In this document: positions 53,943 to 62,117 of the stretch, one piece after another
Position numbering within the stretch: the stretch's first letter is position 1
Layout: every line of letters starts with the position of its first letter
Origin: Polyangiaceae bacterium
GTDB lineage: Bacteria > Myxococcota_A > Polyangia > Polyangiales > Polyangiaceae
Direction of reading: 5' to 3'
NCBI GenBank assembly: GCA_023150915.1
Contig: JAKLKA010000004.1
Location: 1 to 64,000 of the forward strand
DNA: 64,000 nt
Made by a program: the position numbers and the translations under genes
Notes under the pieces: model-generated
The model's database searches: none
What the model saw: the letters and a program-made list of their open reading frames with translations, nothing else
Told to the model about the DNA's origin: nothing

Positions 53943-55367
53943 TCAGGCGTCGTCGTGGGGCAGGCTCACCCGGGGGGCGCGTAGGTAGACGTAGGGCGTG
54001 TACGCGAGGAAGTTGGAGACCCGGGAGGTGTACGCGTCGGCGTACCGCTCGAGCTGGCGGGCCAGGTAGCTCTTGTCGAGGCCGGCCCGCATCAGCAGCC
54101 CCCAACGGGGATTGAACAGCGCACCCGCCTCTTCCGCCAGCGGCGCGATCTGGGCGTCGAGCGCGCCGAGGCGGGCCTTGCTTTGCCCCATTTGCTCGCG
54201 CAGGGGCGCCGGGTCGCCGGCGGTGGCCTTCCGCTCGATCCGCTCTGCGGCCAGGCGCAGGGTCGAATACAGGTGCTCTTCGCGCTCCTTGTCGGCCATC
54301 AGGCGGCTGAGCTCGGCCTGCTTCGGGCGGAAGCCCTCGACGTCGATGATCTCTTTCTCGAGGTCGCGGACCACCAGCGCGGTGCGCCAGCGAAGCAGGT
54401 CCTTGGTGACATGGACGTCCGAGTACAGATGGTCGCCGACGTACAAGATCTCCTCCGGCGACAGCCCGAGGTGTGCTTCCAGAATGCGCGCGTTGCCTCC
54501 CAGGTACGCTCGCCCGGGCTGCATGCCCTCTTCCACCGGGCGCAACAGGCCCGACTCGTCGACCACCTCGAAGATCGGATTCTGAGCGGTGAAAAAGTCG
54601 GGCTTGCGGGCGCGTACCAGGCTCACGTCGAACAGATCGCGCCAGGTCGTGCCCGGGGGCAGATAGGGATCGAATGCGTAGCGCATCATCGCGCACGTGT
54701 AGCCCCACTCGGAGTTGGTCACGAGCAGCAGCTTCTTCCCCGAGCCCTTGAGGTCGAGCAAGCAGGTCGGCAGCTCGGGGTCGAGCTCGACGAACTCGGC
54801 GGGCGCCTTGATGATCTCTGCCTTCAGATCGCCCTCGGCATGCGTCCGGTCGATTGCGCCACGGACGATCTTGTAGAGCTCGGCGTAGCCGATGCCCGGC
54901 GCCAGCTTGCCGCCATCCAAGAGGTCGACGCACTGCGCATAGAGCAAGGCTTCGGACAGCGAAAACAGCGTGTTGAGGAACACCCAGCGGGGCTCGCGCA
55001 GGTCCACCACCACTCGCGAATAGGTGGCGCGCTGCTGGTCGAACTCGAGCGTCCGGGTGCCGTGCAGGGCGCGGGTCACGTAGCCGAAGCGGCTGGCTTT
55101 GATCAGATTGCCCAGCTCCAGATCGACGATCAGGCCCAGGATGACGAAGCTTGCATCGAACTCGAGCTCGGCCACGGGCCAACCGCGGTCTGCGAGGCGC
55201 GCGCGGGCGCGCTCCCACGCGCGGCGCTCCCACACCTCGGTCCGATAGTGGACCAGCGTGTAGTCCATGTCGAAGCCGACCGCGCGGATCGCCCGCAGGT
55301 TCAGCGTGCGGTTGCAGAAGATCCTCCGCTCCGGAGCCGGCGGGGCGACGCTCGCGGGCAAGGACAT
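53943..55367 (-). CDS. HAD-family 5'-nucleotidase of the cN-II/NT5DC type
   Basis: A 474-residue cytoplasmic enzyme. HAD motifs: FDMDYTL (nucleophile Asp and acid Asp), LLVTNSEW (motif II), ARKPDFF (Lys region) and YVGDHLYSDV (metal Asp pair). Flanking segments (VHYRTEVWE, GTTWRDLFDV) match the IMP/GMP-specific nucleotidase family that is common in eukaryotes and scattered in bacteria. A helical tail (about 350-450) is present as in that family. ATG 55367 (TGATG with the pseudokinase stop) indicates translational coupling; GTG 55370 is one codon earlier. Confidence 0.9.
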   Translation of the reverse strand: MSLPASVAPPAPERRIFCNRTLNLRAIRAVGFDMDYTLVHYRTEVWERRAWERARARLADRGWPVAELEFDASFVILGLIVDLELGNLIKASRFGYVTRALHGTRTLEFDQQRATYSRVVVDLREPRWVFLNTLFSLSEALLYAQCVDLLDGGKLAPGIGYAELYKIVRGAIDRTHAEGDLKAEIIKAPAEFVELDPELPTCLLDLKGSGKKLLLVTNSEWGYTCAMMRYAFDPYLPPGTTWRDLFDVSLVRARKPDFFTAQNPIFEVVDESGLLRPVEEGMQPGRAYLGGNARILEAHLGLSPEEILYVGDHLYSDVHVTKDLLRWRTALVVRDLEKEIIDVEGFRPKQAELSRLMADKEREEHLYSTLRLAAERIERKATAGDPAPLREQMGQSKARLGALDAQIAPLAEEAGALFNPRWGLLMRAGLDKSYLARQLERYADAYTSRVSNFLAYTPYVYLRAPRVSLPHDDA

Positions 55368-57460
55368 CACGTGGGGATGCGGCCCGCGGCACGCTCGAGA
55401 AACGCGATCAGCACTCCGCGCGCATGCTTCGTGGGCCGCTGCAGATAATTGTAGGGGCGAGGGGTGCCGGCTCGGAACAAGCAGAGCACCGACTCTTCAT
55501 AGGCCACGGCGCGTGCCTCGGCCGTGGCCTTGGCCTGCGGCGTGCGGGTCAGATCGTCGAGGGCCGCGCCGAGCTGCTGGCACTCGCCCGGCGTGGTCGG
55601 CAAGTTGGGCATGGCAGTCCCCGCTGGGCAGCACGCCCTGCGAACCACGGCCGTCGCGGCCAGCTCGAACCAGCCCAGGGCCGACCACTCACGCATCCCC
55701 GGCGTGACCTTCCCGGCGCCGGCGACCACCAGCCGGCGGTGAACTTGCGAGTTGATGCCGCGGAAGTCTTTGTCGTCGCACAAGAACCCGAAGTCTTCGC
55801 TGCCCCGCAGCGTCTCGCCTTCGAAGTGCGAGGCCACGCAGCGTGCGCGCTGTTCCGGGGTCGAGGGCGCCACCGGCGCCACCGGCGGGGCGGCGCTGGG
55901 GATGGGCGGCTCGGCCTGCGGGGCGCTCGTTTCGGGGGGCGTCACCGCGGCCGCCGATGCGACCCGCGCGGGCGCCGCGCTGGGGCGCGGGGTCGGCGCC
56001 TCGGTGATGATCCCGCGGCTGTTCAGGAACAACAGCACGCCCACGCCGATCGCGACCAAGATCACCAGGCCGATGATCACCAGGATGGGCCGGCGGCTGG
56101 CGCGGCGGATCTGGAGCTCGTCGTCGTTCGGCAGGGCGATGCCGGTGGGTGGTGGCCCGGGGATGGACGGGGGAAAGGCGGAGATCGGCGGGGGAAAGGC
56201 CGAGCCCGGCGGCGGAAAGCCGTGGCTGGGCGCCGGCGCGGGCGCCGGCGCCATGGGCATGGGGGCGGGCGGGGGCGGCGTTGCGTCGAAGGGGCTCCCG
56301 GGCATCTGCGGCGGGTGGTGGACCGGCGGGGCCTTGGGCGGGACCACGGGCAGATCCAGCGCCGGCGGCTCGCTGGGAGCGGCCAGCGGCCGACGGATGT
56401 CCTCGATCGGCGCCGAGCCCATCACCGTGGTCTGGTCTTCTTCGTCGTCGTACGGGCTCGGCATCGCCTCGGGCGCCGGCTCGGACTCGACCGCTGCGGG
56501 CGGCGGCGGCGGCGGCGGCGGGGGCGGCGCCGGGGCGGGCTCGGCTTCCGCTTCGACCGGAACCGGCGGAATGCTGGGCATCGGCACCGGTCGGTCGTCG
56601 CGCATCGCCCGAGCGATGTCTTCGGTGCTGGTCGCCACCACCGTCGCGACGTCTTCCCACTCCGACGCCCCCTCGCTGCGCGGCTCCCAGCGCTCGAGGG
56701 CTTCGATCATCTGCTCTGCCGTGCCGCGCCGGCGGGCGGTGTTCGCGACCAACCCCAGCGACAACAGCTCTTGCAGACCCTCGTCGTTCACTCCCAGATC
56801 TTTCAAGCGCTGCAGCTGACCGCTGGCGATGCTCTTCAAGAGCTGGTCTTTGGTATCGCCGCGGAACGGCGGGCTGCCGGTCAGCGCCGAGAACAGCGTG
56901 GAATGCAGCGCCCACGTGTCGTCGGCGCCGCTCGGGCCTCGCCCCTGCAAGCGCTCAGGCGCACAATAGGCACCGCTGGTGGGTGCGAGCAGCTGCGTCA
57001 GAATCGGGCCCTGCCGCCCGCCCGCTGGCTCGATCACGATCGAGCGCGGCGAGATCGCGCCGTGGGCGCCGCCTGCGGCGTGGAGCGCCGCCACCCCCTG
57101 GCACAAGCGGATCCACAGGGTGATCGCTTCGGCCGGCGTGAGCCGCGCGGTCTTCAGCGCCTGGTGCAGTGTCTTGCCGCCCACGTGCTCGGCGACGATC
57201 ACAGCCCCACTCGCTGGCGCCCCGTCGGGCACCGCTTCCGCCGACGGGTTGTCGACGACCTCGATGATCCCCGCCAGGTGCGCGTGCTTCAACCCGACCA
57301 CGCCCATGAGCGCGGCGACGCGTGCCGTCGGTAAGACCGACGCGACCACGTCCTTCCCGGTACTTTCGTCCTCGGCAAGCCAGGTGGGGGCCTTCGTCCC
57401 AGCGTCGAGCCGGGACTTGAAGCGGTAGCGCCCGCTGAGGGGTGCGGTCGGTGCCTGCAT
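55367..57460 (-). CDS. Membrane pseudokinase with an external C-terminal domain
   Basis: A 697-residue protein with a protein-kinase fold that lacks catalytic residues. The Gly loop reads LDAGTKAPTWLAE, the strand-3 Lys is absent (DVVASVLP), the HRD loop is HGAISPRSIVIE and the DFG triad is gone; APE-like CAPERLQ and DDTWALHSTLFSALTGSPPF remain. A long Pro/Ala linker (about 295-450) precedes a membrane span (about 457-478: ILVIIGLVILVAIGVGVLLF) and a 215-residue outer domain. It probably scaffolds or senses rather than phosphorylates. It is coupled to the nucleotidase gene and diverges from the active kinase at 57708. Confidence 0.85.
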   Translation of the reverse strand: MQAPTAPLSGRYRFKSRLDAGTKAPTWLAEDESTGKDVVASVLPTARVAALMGVVGLKHAHLAGIIEVVDNPSAEAVPDGAPASGAVIVAEHVGGKTLHQALKTARLTPAEAITLWIRLCQGVAALHAAGGAHGAISPRSIVIEPAGGRQGPILTQLLAPTSGAYCAPERLQGRGPSGADDTWALHSTLFSALTGSPPFRGDTKDQLLKSIASGQLQRLKDLGVNDEGLQELLSLGLVANTARRRGTAEQMIEALERWEPRSEGASEWEDVATVVATSTEDIARAMRDDRPVPMPSIPPVPVEAEAEPAPAPPPPPPPPPPAAVESEPAPEAMPSPYDDEEDQTTVMGSAPIEDIRRPLAAPSEPPALDLPVVPPKAPPVHHPPQMPGSPFDATPPPPAPMPMAPAPAPAPSHGFPPPGSAFPPPISAFPPSIPGPPPTGIALPNDDELQIRRASRRPILVIIGLVILVAIGVGVLLFLNSRGIITEAPTPRPSAAPARVASAAAVTPPETSAPQAEPPIPSAAPPVAPVAPSTPEQRARCVASHFEGETLRGSEDFGFLCDDKDFRGINSQVHRRLVVAGAGKVTPGMREWSALGWFELAATAVVRRACCPAGTAMPNLPTTPGECQQLGAALDDLTRTPQAKATAEARAVAYEESVLCLFRAGTPRPYNYLQRPTKHARGVLIAFLERAAGRIPT

Positions 57461-57707
57461 GCGTGAGCTCGGTCGGCAGCCACTTTACATCAGGCCATCG
57501 AGGCAACCCCACCATTTGGCGGGATGCAGACTTAGCGAAGCGTGGGTTCCAGAAACGAAACGCCGTGCTCCGGCTTCCGCACATTACCCGACCCAGAGGA
57601 AATTCCGGCCGATCGCGCGGTCCACCGGCCGAATCGGCGCGGGCCACTCGAGCCGCTCTTGCCCCGAACCGGGCTTGATAGGAAGATCACGCATTGCGGT
57701 TCATCGA
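57461..57707. promoter_or_regulatory. Divergent intergenic region between pseudokinase and kinase
   Basis: 247 bases with no open gene, slightly less GC-rich than its flanks. It must hold the promoters of both kinase-fold genes. I see no confident -35/-10 pair and no strong palindrome. Confidence 0.5.
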
Positions 57708-58982
57708 ATGAGCACACCAGGTGCACAGCGCGGGTCCGGGCACGACGACCCCCCGTCGGGGGTGACCGCGTCGGCAGGGCCGTATCGGCCCGGCGAGATC
57801 GTCGACGAGAAGTACATCCTGATCCGCAAGATCGGCGAAGGCGGGATGGGTACGGTGTGGGTGGCGCACAACAGCGTGCTCGACGTGCATTGCGCCCTGA
57901 AGATGATCGAGGCCGGCTCGAAGCAGGTGGCTGATCGCTTGCTCGACGAGGCGCGCGCCGCTGCGCGATTGGGGCACCCGGCCATCGTGCGGGTGCTCGA
58001 CTATGGCGAGACCGGCCGCGGTGACCCGTTCATCGCCATGGAGCTGCTCGACGGCGAAGACCTTGCTCAGCTGATGGAACGCCAGGGCCGCATGCCGGAA
58101 GTCGAGGCGGTGCAGATGCTCTTGCCCATTGCCCACGCCCTGGCGGCGGCCCACGCGAAGGGCATCGTGCACAGGGACGTCAAGCCCGAGAACATCTTCT
58201 TGGCGAAGGACGACGTGGCGACCACCCAGCCCAAGCTGCTCGATTTCGGGATCGTGAAGGTCGAGCACTCGAACCGCCGACTCACCATCGATGGCTCCGT
58301 GCTGGGCACCCCGGACTACATGTCACCCGAGCAGGCCAAGGGTGAAGAGATCAACGGCCAGACGGACCTGTGGGCCTTTGGCGTGGTGCTCTACGAGCTG
58401 GTCGCCGGCAGGCGCCCGTTCGACGGTGACAACTACAACGCGCTGATGTTTGCCATCATCAACGCCGAACCGAAGAGCCTGTCCGAGTACGGCGTGGCTG
58501 ACGCGGAGCTGAGCGCCATCGTGCAGCGCGCGCTCCGCAAAGATCAGGCTGAGCGCTGGCCCAGCATGCGCGACCTGGGCGAAGAGCTGGCTCTCTGGCT
58601 CGAAAGCAAAGGGGTCAGCGAGGACATCACTGGCACGTCGCTGCGCCGCAGTTGGCTGGCGGACACCGAGAGCAAGCGCATCGAGCTGCCGCCCTACGTC
58701 CGCGACTCGCTGCGGGCGGCCGCCGGCGAGCGGCCGATCTCTCGCGAGGTCAGCAAGGTGCGCGCGCTGCCCACCGAGGCCAACGCAGAGCTCGCTGGCG
58801 GCAAGCAGATCAGCGAGCAAAGCCTGGTGGCCATCGCCCAGCTGCACGCCATCGGCGATCCGGAAGAGCTGCTCCGCAAAGCATCACGACGCCGCAACGT
58901 GGCCGTGGTGCTCGGCCTGGTGGCGGTGGTGGTGGCGGGTGTGGCCGGCGTGTTGATCGGGACCGGAATCATCGCGATCTGA
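57708..58982 (+). CDS. Serine/threonine protein kinase with a C-terminal membrane anchor
   Basis: A 424-residue kinase. All catalytic parts are intact: IGEGGMGTVWVA, CALKMIEAG (Lys), IVHRDVKPENIF, LLDFGIVK, GTPDYMSPEQ and DLWAFGVVLYELVAGRRPF. A juxtamembrane segment (about 290-395) links to a membrane span at the extreme C-terminus (about 402-423: VAVVLGLVAVVVAGVAGVLIG) with no outer sensor domain. So the kinase is cytoplasmic and tail-anchored. ATG 57708 (MSTPGAQ) was chosen. The divergent pseudokinase gene may be its partner; that is an inference from position only. Confidence 0.93.
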   Translation: MSTPGAQRGSGHDDPPSGVTASAGPYRPGEIVDEKYILIRKIGEGGMGTVWVAHNSVLDVHCALKMIEAGSKQVADRLLDEARAAARLGHPAIVRVLDYGETGRGDPFIAMELLDGEDLAQLMERQGRMPEVEAVQMLLPIAHALAAAHAKGIVHRDVKPENIFLAKDDVATTQPKLLDFGIVKVEHSNRRLTIDGSVLGTPDYMSPEQAKGEEINGQTDLWAFGVVLYELVAGRRPFDGDNYNALMFAIINAEPKSLSEYGVADAELSAIVQRALRKDQAERWPSMRDLGEELALWLESKGVSEDITGTSLRRSWLADTESKRIELPPYVRDSLRAAAGERPISREVSKVRALPTEANAELAGGKQISEQSLVAIAQLHAIGDPEELLRKASRRRNVAVVLGLVAVVVAGVAGVLIGTGIIAI

Positions 58983-59008
58983 CCGGCGGCCCCGAGGCGG
59001 GCGCCTGG

Positions 59009-60598
59009 CTAGACGGCCTGCTCTTTGGTCTTGGCGAAGCGCACGTCGGGCCACTCTTTCTGCGTGGTCTCGAGGTGCCAGTTGTTGCGCGCCAAGAACA
59101 CCGGCGCGCCGGTGTGGTCTTCCGCCAAAGCCGAGCGATTGGCTTCCATGAAGCGTTTCATGACCTGCACGTCGGCGGCGTCGACCCAGCGCGCGGTGTG
59201 AAGCTGCGTCCCCTCGAAGTGAACCGGGATGTCGTACTCGGTGCGGATCCGATCCGCGAGCACGTCGAACTGCAGCGCCCCGACCACACCCACGATGAAG
59301 TTGGAGCCGAAGTGGGGCTTGAAGACCCGGGCGGCGCCCTCTTCGGCCAATTGCTCGAGGGCCCGGGTCAGGTGCTTGGTGCGCATCGGGTCCGCCGGGC
59401 GCACCGACTGCAAGAGCTCGGGCGCGAAGCTGGGGATGCCGGTGAATTGCAACGGCTCGCCTTCGGTCAACGCGTCGCCGATGCGGAGCGTGCCGTGGTT
59501 GGGGATGCCGATGATGTCACCGGGAAAGGCCTCTTCGGCCAGCTCGCGATCGCGGGCCAAGAACAGCACCGGATTGTGCAGCGTCATCTGCTTGCCCGAG
59601 CGGACGTGGAGCAGCTTCATGCCGCGCTGAAAGTGGCCCGAGCACAGCCGGAAGAACGCGATCCGGTCCCGGTGCTTCGGGTCCATGTTCGCCTGGATCT
59701 TGAAGACGAAGCCCGAGACCGCGTTCTCGGTCGGCTCGACCAGACGCACCGTGGTCTTCTGCGGCCGCGGGCACGGGGCCAGGCGCAGAAGTCCGTCGAG
59801 CAGCTCGCGCACCCCGAAGTTGTTGAGCGCGCTGCCGAAGAACACCGGCGTCATGTGTCCGCCGCGGTAAGCCTCGAGATCGAAGCTGGGGCACAGGCCG
59901 CGGGCCATCTCGACCTCTTCCCTCAGCGCCTTCACCTCGCGCTCGGGCAGCTCGCGGTCGATCAACGGGTCGTCCAGACCGCGGCACTCTTTCACGTCGC
60001 CACCAGCGCGCTCTGCACCCCGCTCCACCAGCAGCAGACGCTCTTGGAACAGGTCGTAGCAGCCCAAGAAGTCGCGCCCCATGCCGATTGGCCAGGTGGC
60101 GGGGGTCACGTCGAGCGCCAGCCGCTCTTCGATCTCGCTCATCAGCTCGAATGGGTCGCGGCCGTCGCGGTCCATCTTGTTGATGAAGGTGATGATGGGG
60201 ACGTCGCGCAAGCGGCACACTTCGAACAACTTCAGCGTCTGCGCCTCGATGCCCTTCGCGGCGTCGATCACCATCACCGCCGAGTCCACGGCCGTCAGCG
60301 TGCGATACGTGTCTTCGCTGAAGTCCTGGTGGCCGGGCGTGTCCAGCAGGTTGAAGTTGCCGGCGCGGTAGTCGAACGTCATGGCCGAGACGGTCACCGA
60401 GATGCCACGCTCTTGCTCGACCTTCATCCAGTCCGAGTGCGCGCGCCGCTGCTCGCCACGGGCCTTGACCGCGCCGGCGAGCTGAATCGCACCGCCGAAC
60501 AAGAGCAGCTTCTCGGTCAGCGTGGTCTTGCCCGCGTCGGGGTGCGAGATGATGGCGAACGTGCGCCGCCGGGCGACTTCGGTGGACAGGTCGGACAC
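59009..60598 (-). CDS. prfC: Peptide chain release factor 3
   Basis: A 529-residue GTPase that recycles RF1/RF2 from the ribosome. G motifs: SHPDAGKTTL (P-loop), ERGISVTVSAM (switch I), DTPGHQDF (switch II) and FINKMDRDGRDP. Domains 2 and 3 follow, with PVFFGSALNNFGV and FEGTQLHTARWVD. The length matches E. coli RF3 (529). Start GTG 60598 gives the family N-terminus (SDLSTEVARRRTFAIISHPDAG); no clear ribosome site precedes it. It converges on the kinase gene, with 26 bases between. Confidence 0.96.
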   Translation of the reverse strand: MSDLSTEVARRRTFAIISHPDAGKTTLTEKLLLFGGAIQLAGAVKARGEQRRAHSDWMKVEQERGISVTVSAMTFDYRAGNFNLLDTPGHQDFSEDTYRTLTAVDSAVMVIDAAKGIEAQTLKLFEVCRLRDVPIITFINKMDRDGRDPFELMSEIEERLALDVTPATWPIGMGRDFLGCYDLFQERLLLVERGAERAGGDVKECRGLDDPLIDRELPEREVKALREEVEMARGLCPSFDLEAYRGGHMTPVFFGSALNNFGVRELLDGLLRLAPCPRPQKTTVRLVEPTENAVSGFVFKIQANMDPKHRDRIAFFRLCSGHFQRGMKLLHVRSGKQMTLHNPVLFLARDRELAEEAFPGDIIGIPNHGTLRIGDALTEGEPLQFTGIPSFAPELLQSVRPADPMRTKHLTRALEQLAEEGAARVFKPHFGSNFIVGVVGALQFDVLADRIRTEYDIPVHFEGTQLHTARWVDAADVQVMKRFMEANRSALAEDHTGAPVFLARNNWHLETTQKEWPDVRFAKTKEQAV

Positions 60599-60721
60599 TT
60601 TTCGGCCGCGGACTATGAAGGAGAACCGCCGCCCCGGCCAGGCGATCGTTCACACTATTTCACGCTCCGGATCGAACGGCCGCAACATGCGCGCCCCATC
60701 CTGACCCCTGAAACGGAGGTC

Positions 60722-61213
60722 ATGATGTTCGGATTTCTGCTGGGAACGGCCTGCCTCGTCGGGCTGATCTGGGTCGTCAAAGGCCCGCGGCACCCCGCCT
60801 GCGGGCGCTGGGGCTCGCCCCACTTCCGCGACCACGACGAGCGCCGGAGCTTCGGCGCTCGCGCCTTCTCGCGCTGGCTGTTCGAGCGACTCGACACCAC
60901 GCCCGGCCAGGAACGCGTGCTGCGTGCTGCGCTGGACGACCTGATGGACGGTCTGCACGCGGCGCGCCGCGATCTGGAGGATTCACGCAAGGACCTGGCG
61001 CGGGCGCTGCGCGCCGAGGCGTTCGACGCCGAGGCCATGGGCGAGGTGTTCGCGCGGCACGACGCCGCGCTGGCGGCGCTGCGCCGCACCGCCATGGACG
61101 GTCTGGGGCGCACCCACGAGGTGCTCGACGACAAGCAGCGACAGCGGCTGGCCGACCTGATCGAGTCCGAGCGCGGTCGGCGCTGGCACGGACCGTATCG
61201 AACTCACGGCTGA
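60722..61213 (+). CDS. Spy/CpxP-like envelope stress protein with a membrane anchor
   Basis: A 163-residue protein with ribosome site GGAGG (60715-60719). A hydrophobic N-terminal segment (MFGFLLGTACLVGLIWVV) is followed by helices with LDTTPGQERVLRAALDDLMDGL, SRKDLARALRAEAFDAEAMGEVFARHDAAL and LDDKQRQRLADLIE. That is the LTxxQ-type helical repeat of Spy/CpxP/ZraP chaperones, which in enterobacteria inhibit the CpxA sensor. It heads an operon with a small lipoprotein and a CpxAR-like pair. ATG 60725 is one codon further on. Confidence 0.82.
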   Translation: MMFGFLLGTACLVGLIWVVKGPRHPACGRWGSPHFRDHDERRSFGARAFSRWLFERLDTTPGQERVLRAALDDLMDGLHAARRDLEDSRKDLARALRAEAFDAEAMGEVFARHDAALAALRRTAMDGLGRTHEVLDDKQRQRLADLIESERGRRWHGPYRTHG

Positions 61214-61228
61214 AGGGAGAATCGAGTC

Positions 61229-61417
61229 ATGCGAAGGAAGTTCCTGATTGGGGCCTTGGCCCTGGGCACCTTGCTGGGCTACGGCGGCTGCGCCGCCCGC
61301 GCAGTACACCACCGGGCCGGGCACGGCGCGGGGGGTGGGCGGCGTGCGAGCTTCGAGCGTCACGTGGCGCAGATCTGTGCCGACGCCGCGCTGCGAGCGA
61401 ACGCCGCGCCCCGCTGA
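61229..61417 (+). CDS. 62-residue lipoprotein in the two-component operon
   Basis: Ribosome site GAAGGGAGA precedes ATG 61229. The leader (LIGALALGTLLGYGGC) ends in a lipid-type cysteine. The mature part is basic and His-containing (AVHHRAGHGAGGGRRASFERHVAQICADAALRANAAP). The histidines could bind metal. The gaps to the Spy-like gene (15 bases) and to the regulator gene (13 bases) place it in the operon. No family recognised. Confidence 0.65.
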   Translation: MRRKFLIGALALGTLLGYGGCAARAVHHRAGHGAGGGRRASFERHVAQICADAALRANAAPR

Positions 61418-61430
61418 TAGAGTCGAGCTC

Positions 61431-62117
61431 ATGGCGCTGCGGGTCCTGCTCATCGACGACGACGCCCGGCTCGCGGAGCTGCTCTCGGGCTACCTGGCTC
61501 AGCACGACGTGGTGCTGGGCCACGCCCGGGACGGCGTGACCGGTCTGGCCCGGCTCGATGCAGACGCCTTCGACGCCGTGCTGCTCGACGTGATGATGCC
61601 GGGCGTGGACGGGCTGGAGGTGCTGCGGCGCTTGCGACACAAGAGCCGATTGCCCGTGATCATGCTGACGGCGCGCGGTGACGAGTCCGATCGAGTGGTC
61701 GGTCTCGAGCTGGGTGCGGACGACTACATCGCGAAGCCGTTCAGCCCGCGCGAGCTCTTGGCGCGCGTGCGCGCGGTGCTGCGCCGCGCCCAGCCCGATC
61801 TGGCCGGCGAGCGCGTGTTTGCTCAAGACCTGGTGCTCGACGTGGGCTCGCGTCGCGCCACGGTCGCCGGGCGCGAGCTCGAGCTGACCGGGATCGAGTT
61901 CGACATCTTGGTGGCCCTGGTGCGGCGTGCCGGACGCGTGGTGCCGCGAGGGGCGCTCTTGGGCGAGGCGGGGCGCGGCGACGTGGCGGTCGGCGAGCGC
62001 ACGGTCGACGTGCACATCTCGCGCTTGCGCAAGAAGATCGGCGACGACCCCAAGAACCCCCAACGCATCAAGACCGTGCGCGGCATCGGCTACGTGCTGC
62101 CCCGCGAGGCGCCGTGA
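61431..62117 (+). CDS. OmpR/CpxR-type response regulator
   Basis: A 228-residue protein. Receiver domain: LLIDDDARLAELL acidic pair, phosphorylated Asp in VLLDVMMPGVDG, Thr in MLTARGDE and Lys in YIAKPFSP. The C-terminal winged helix (about 130-228) is ELTGIEFDILVALVRRAGRVVPRGALL and TVDVHISRLRKKIGDDP..KTVRGIGYVL. ATG 61431. Its stop overlaps the GTG of the kinase gene (GTGA). The Spy/CpxP-like gene at the head suggests envelope-stress control. Confidence 0.94.
   Translation: MALRVLLIDDDARLAELLSGYLAQHDVVLGHARDGVTGLARLDADAFDAVLLDVMMPGVDGLEVLRRLRHKSRLPVIMLTARGDESDRVVGLELGADDYIAKPFSPRELLARVRAVLRRAQPDLAGERVFAQDLVLDVGSRRATVAGRELELTGIEFDILVALVRRAGRVVPRGALLGEAGRGDVAVGERTVDVHISRLRKKIGDDPKNPQRIKTVRGIGYVLPREAP

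Noticed and set aside
58652-60721. Long plus-strand open frame preceding the Spy-like gene
   Set aside because: The real gene starts at 60722 after GGAGG. The upstream part is antisense to prfC and overlaps the kinase in another frame.
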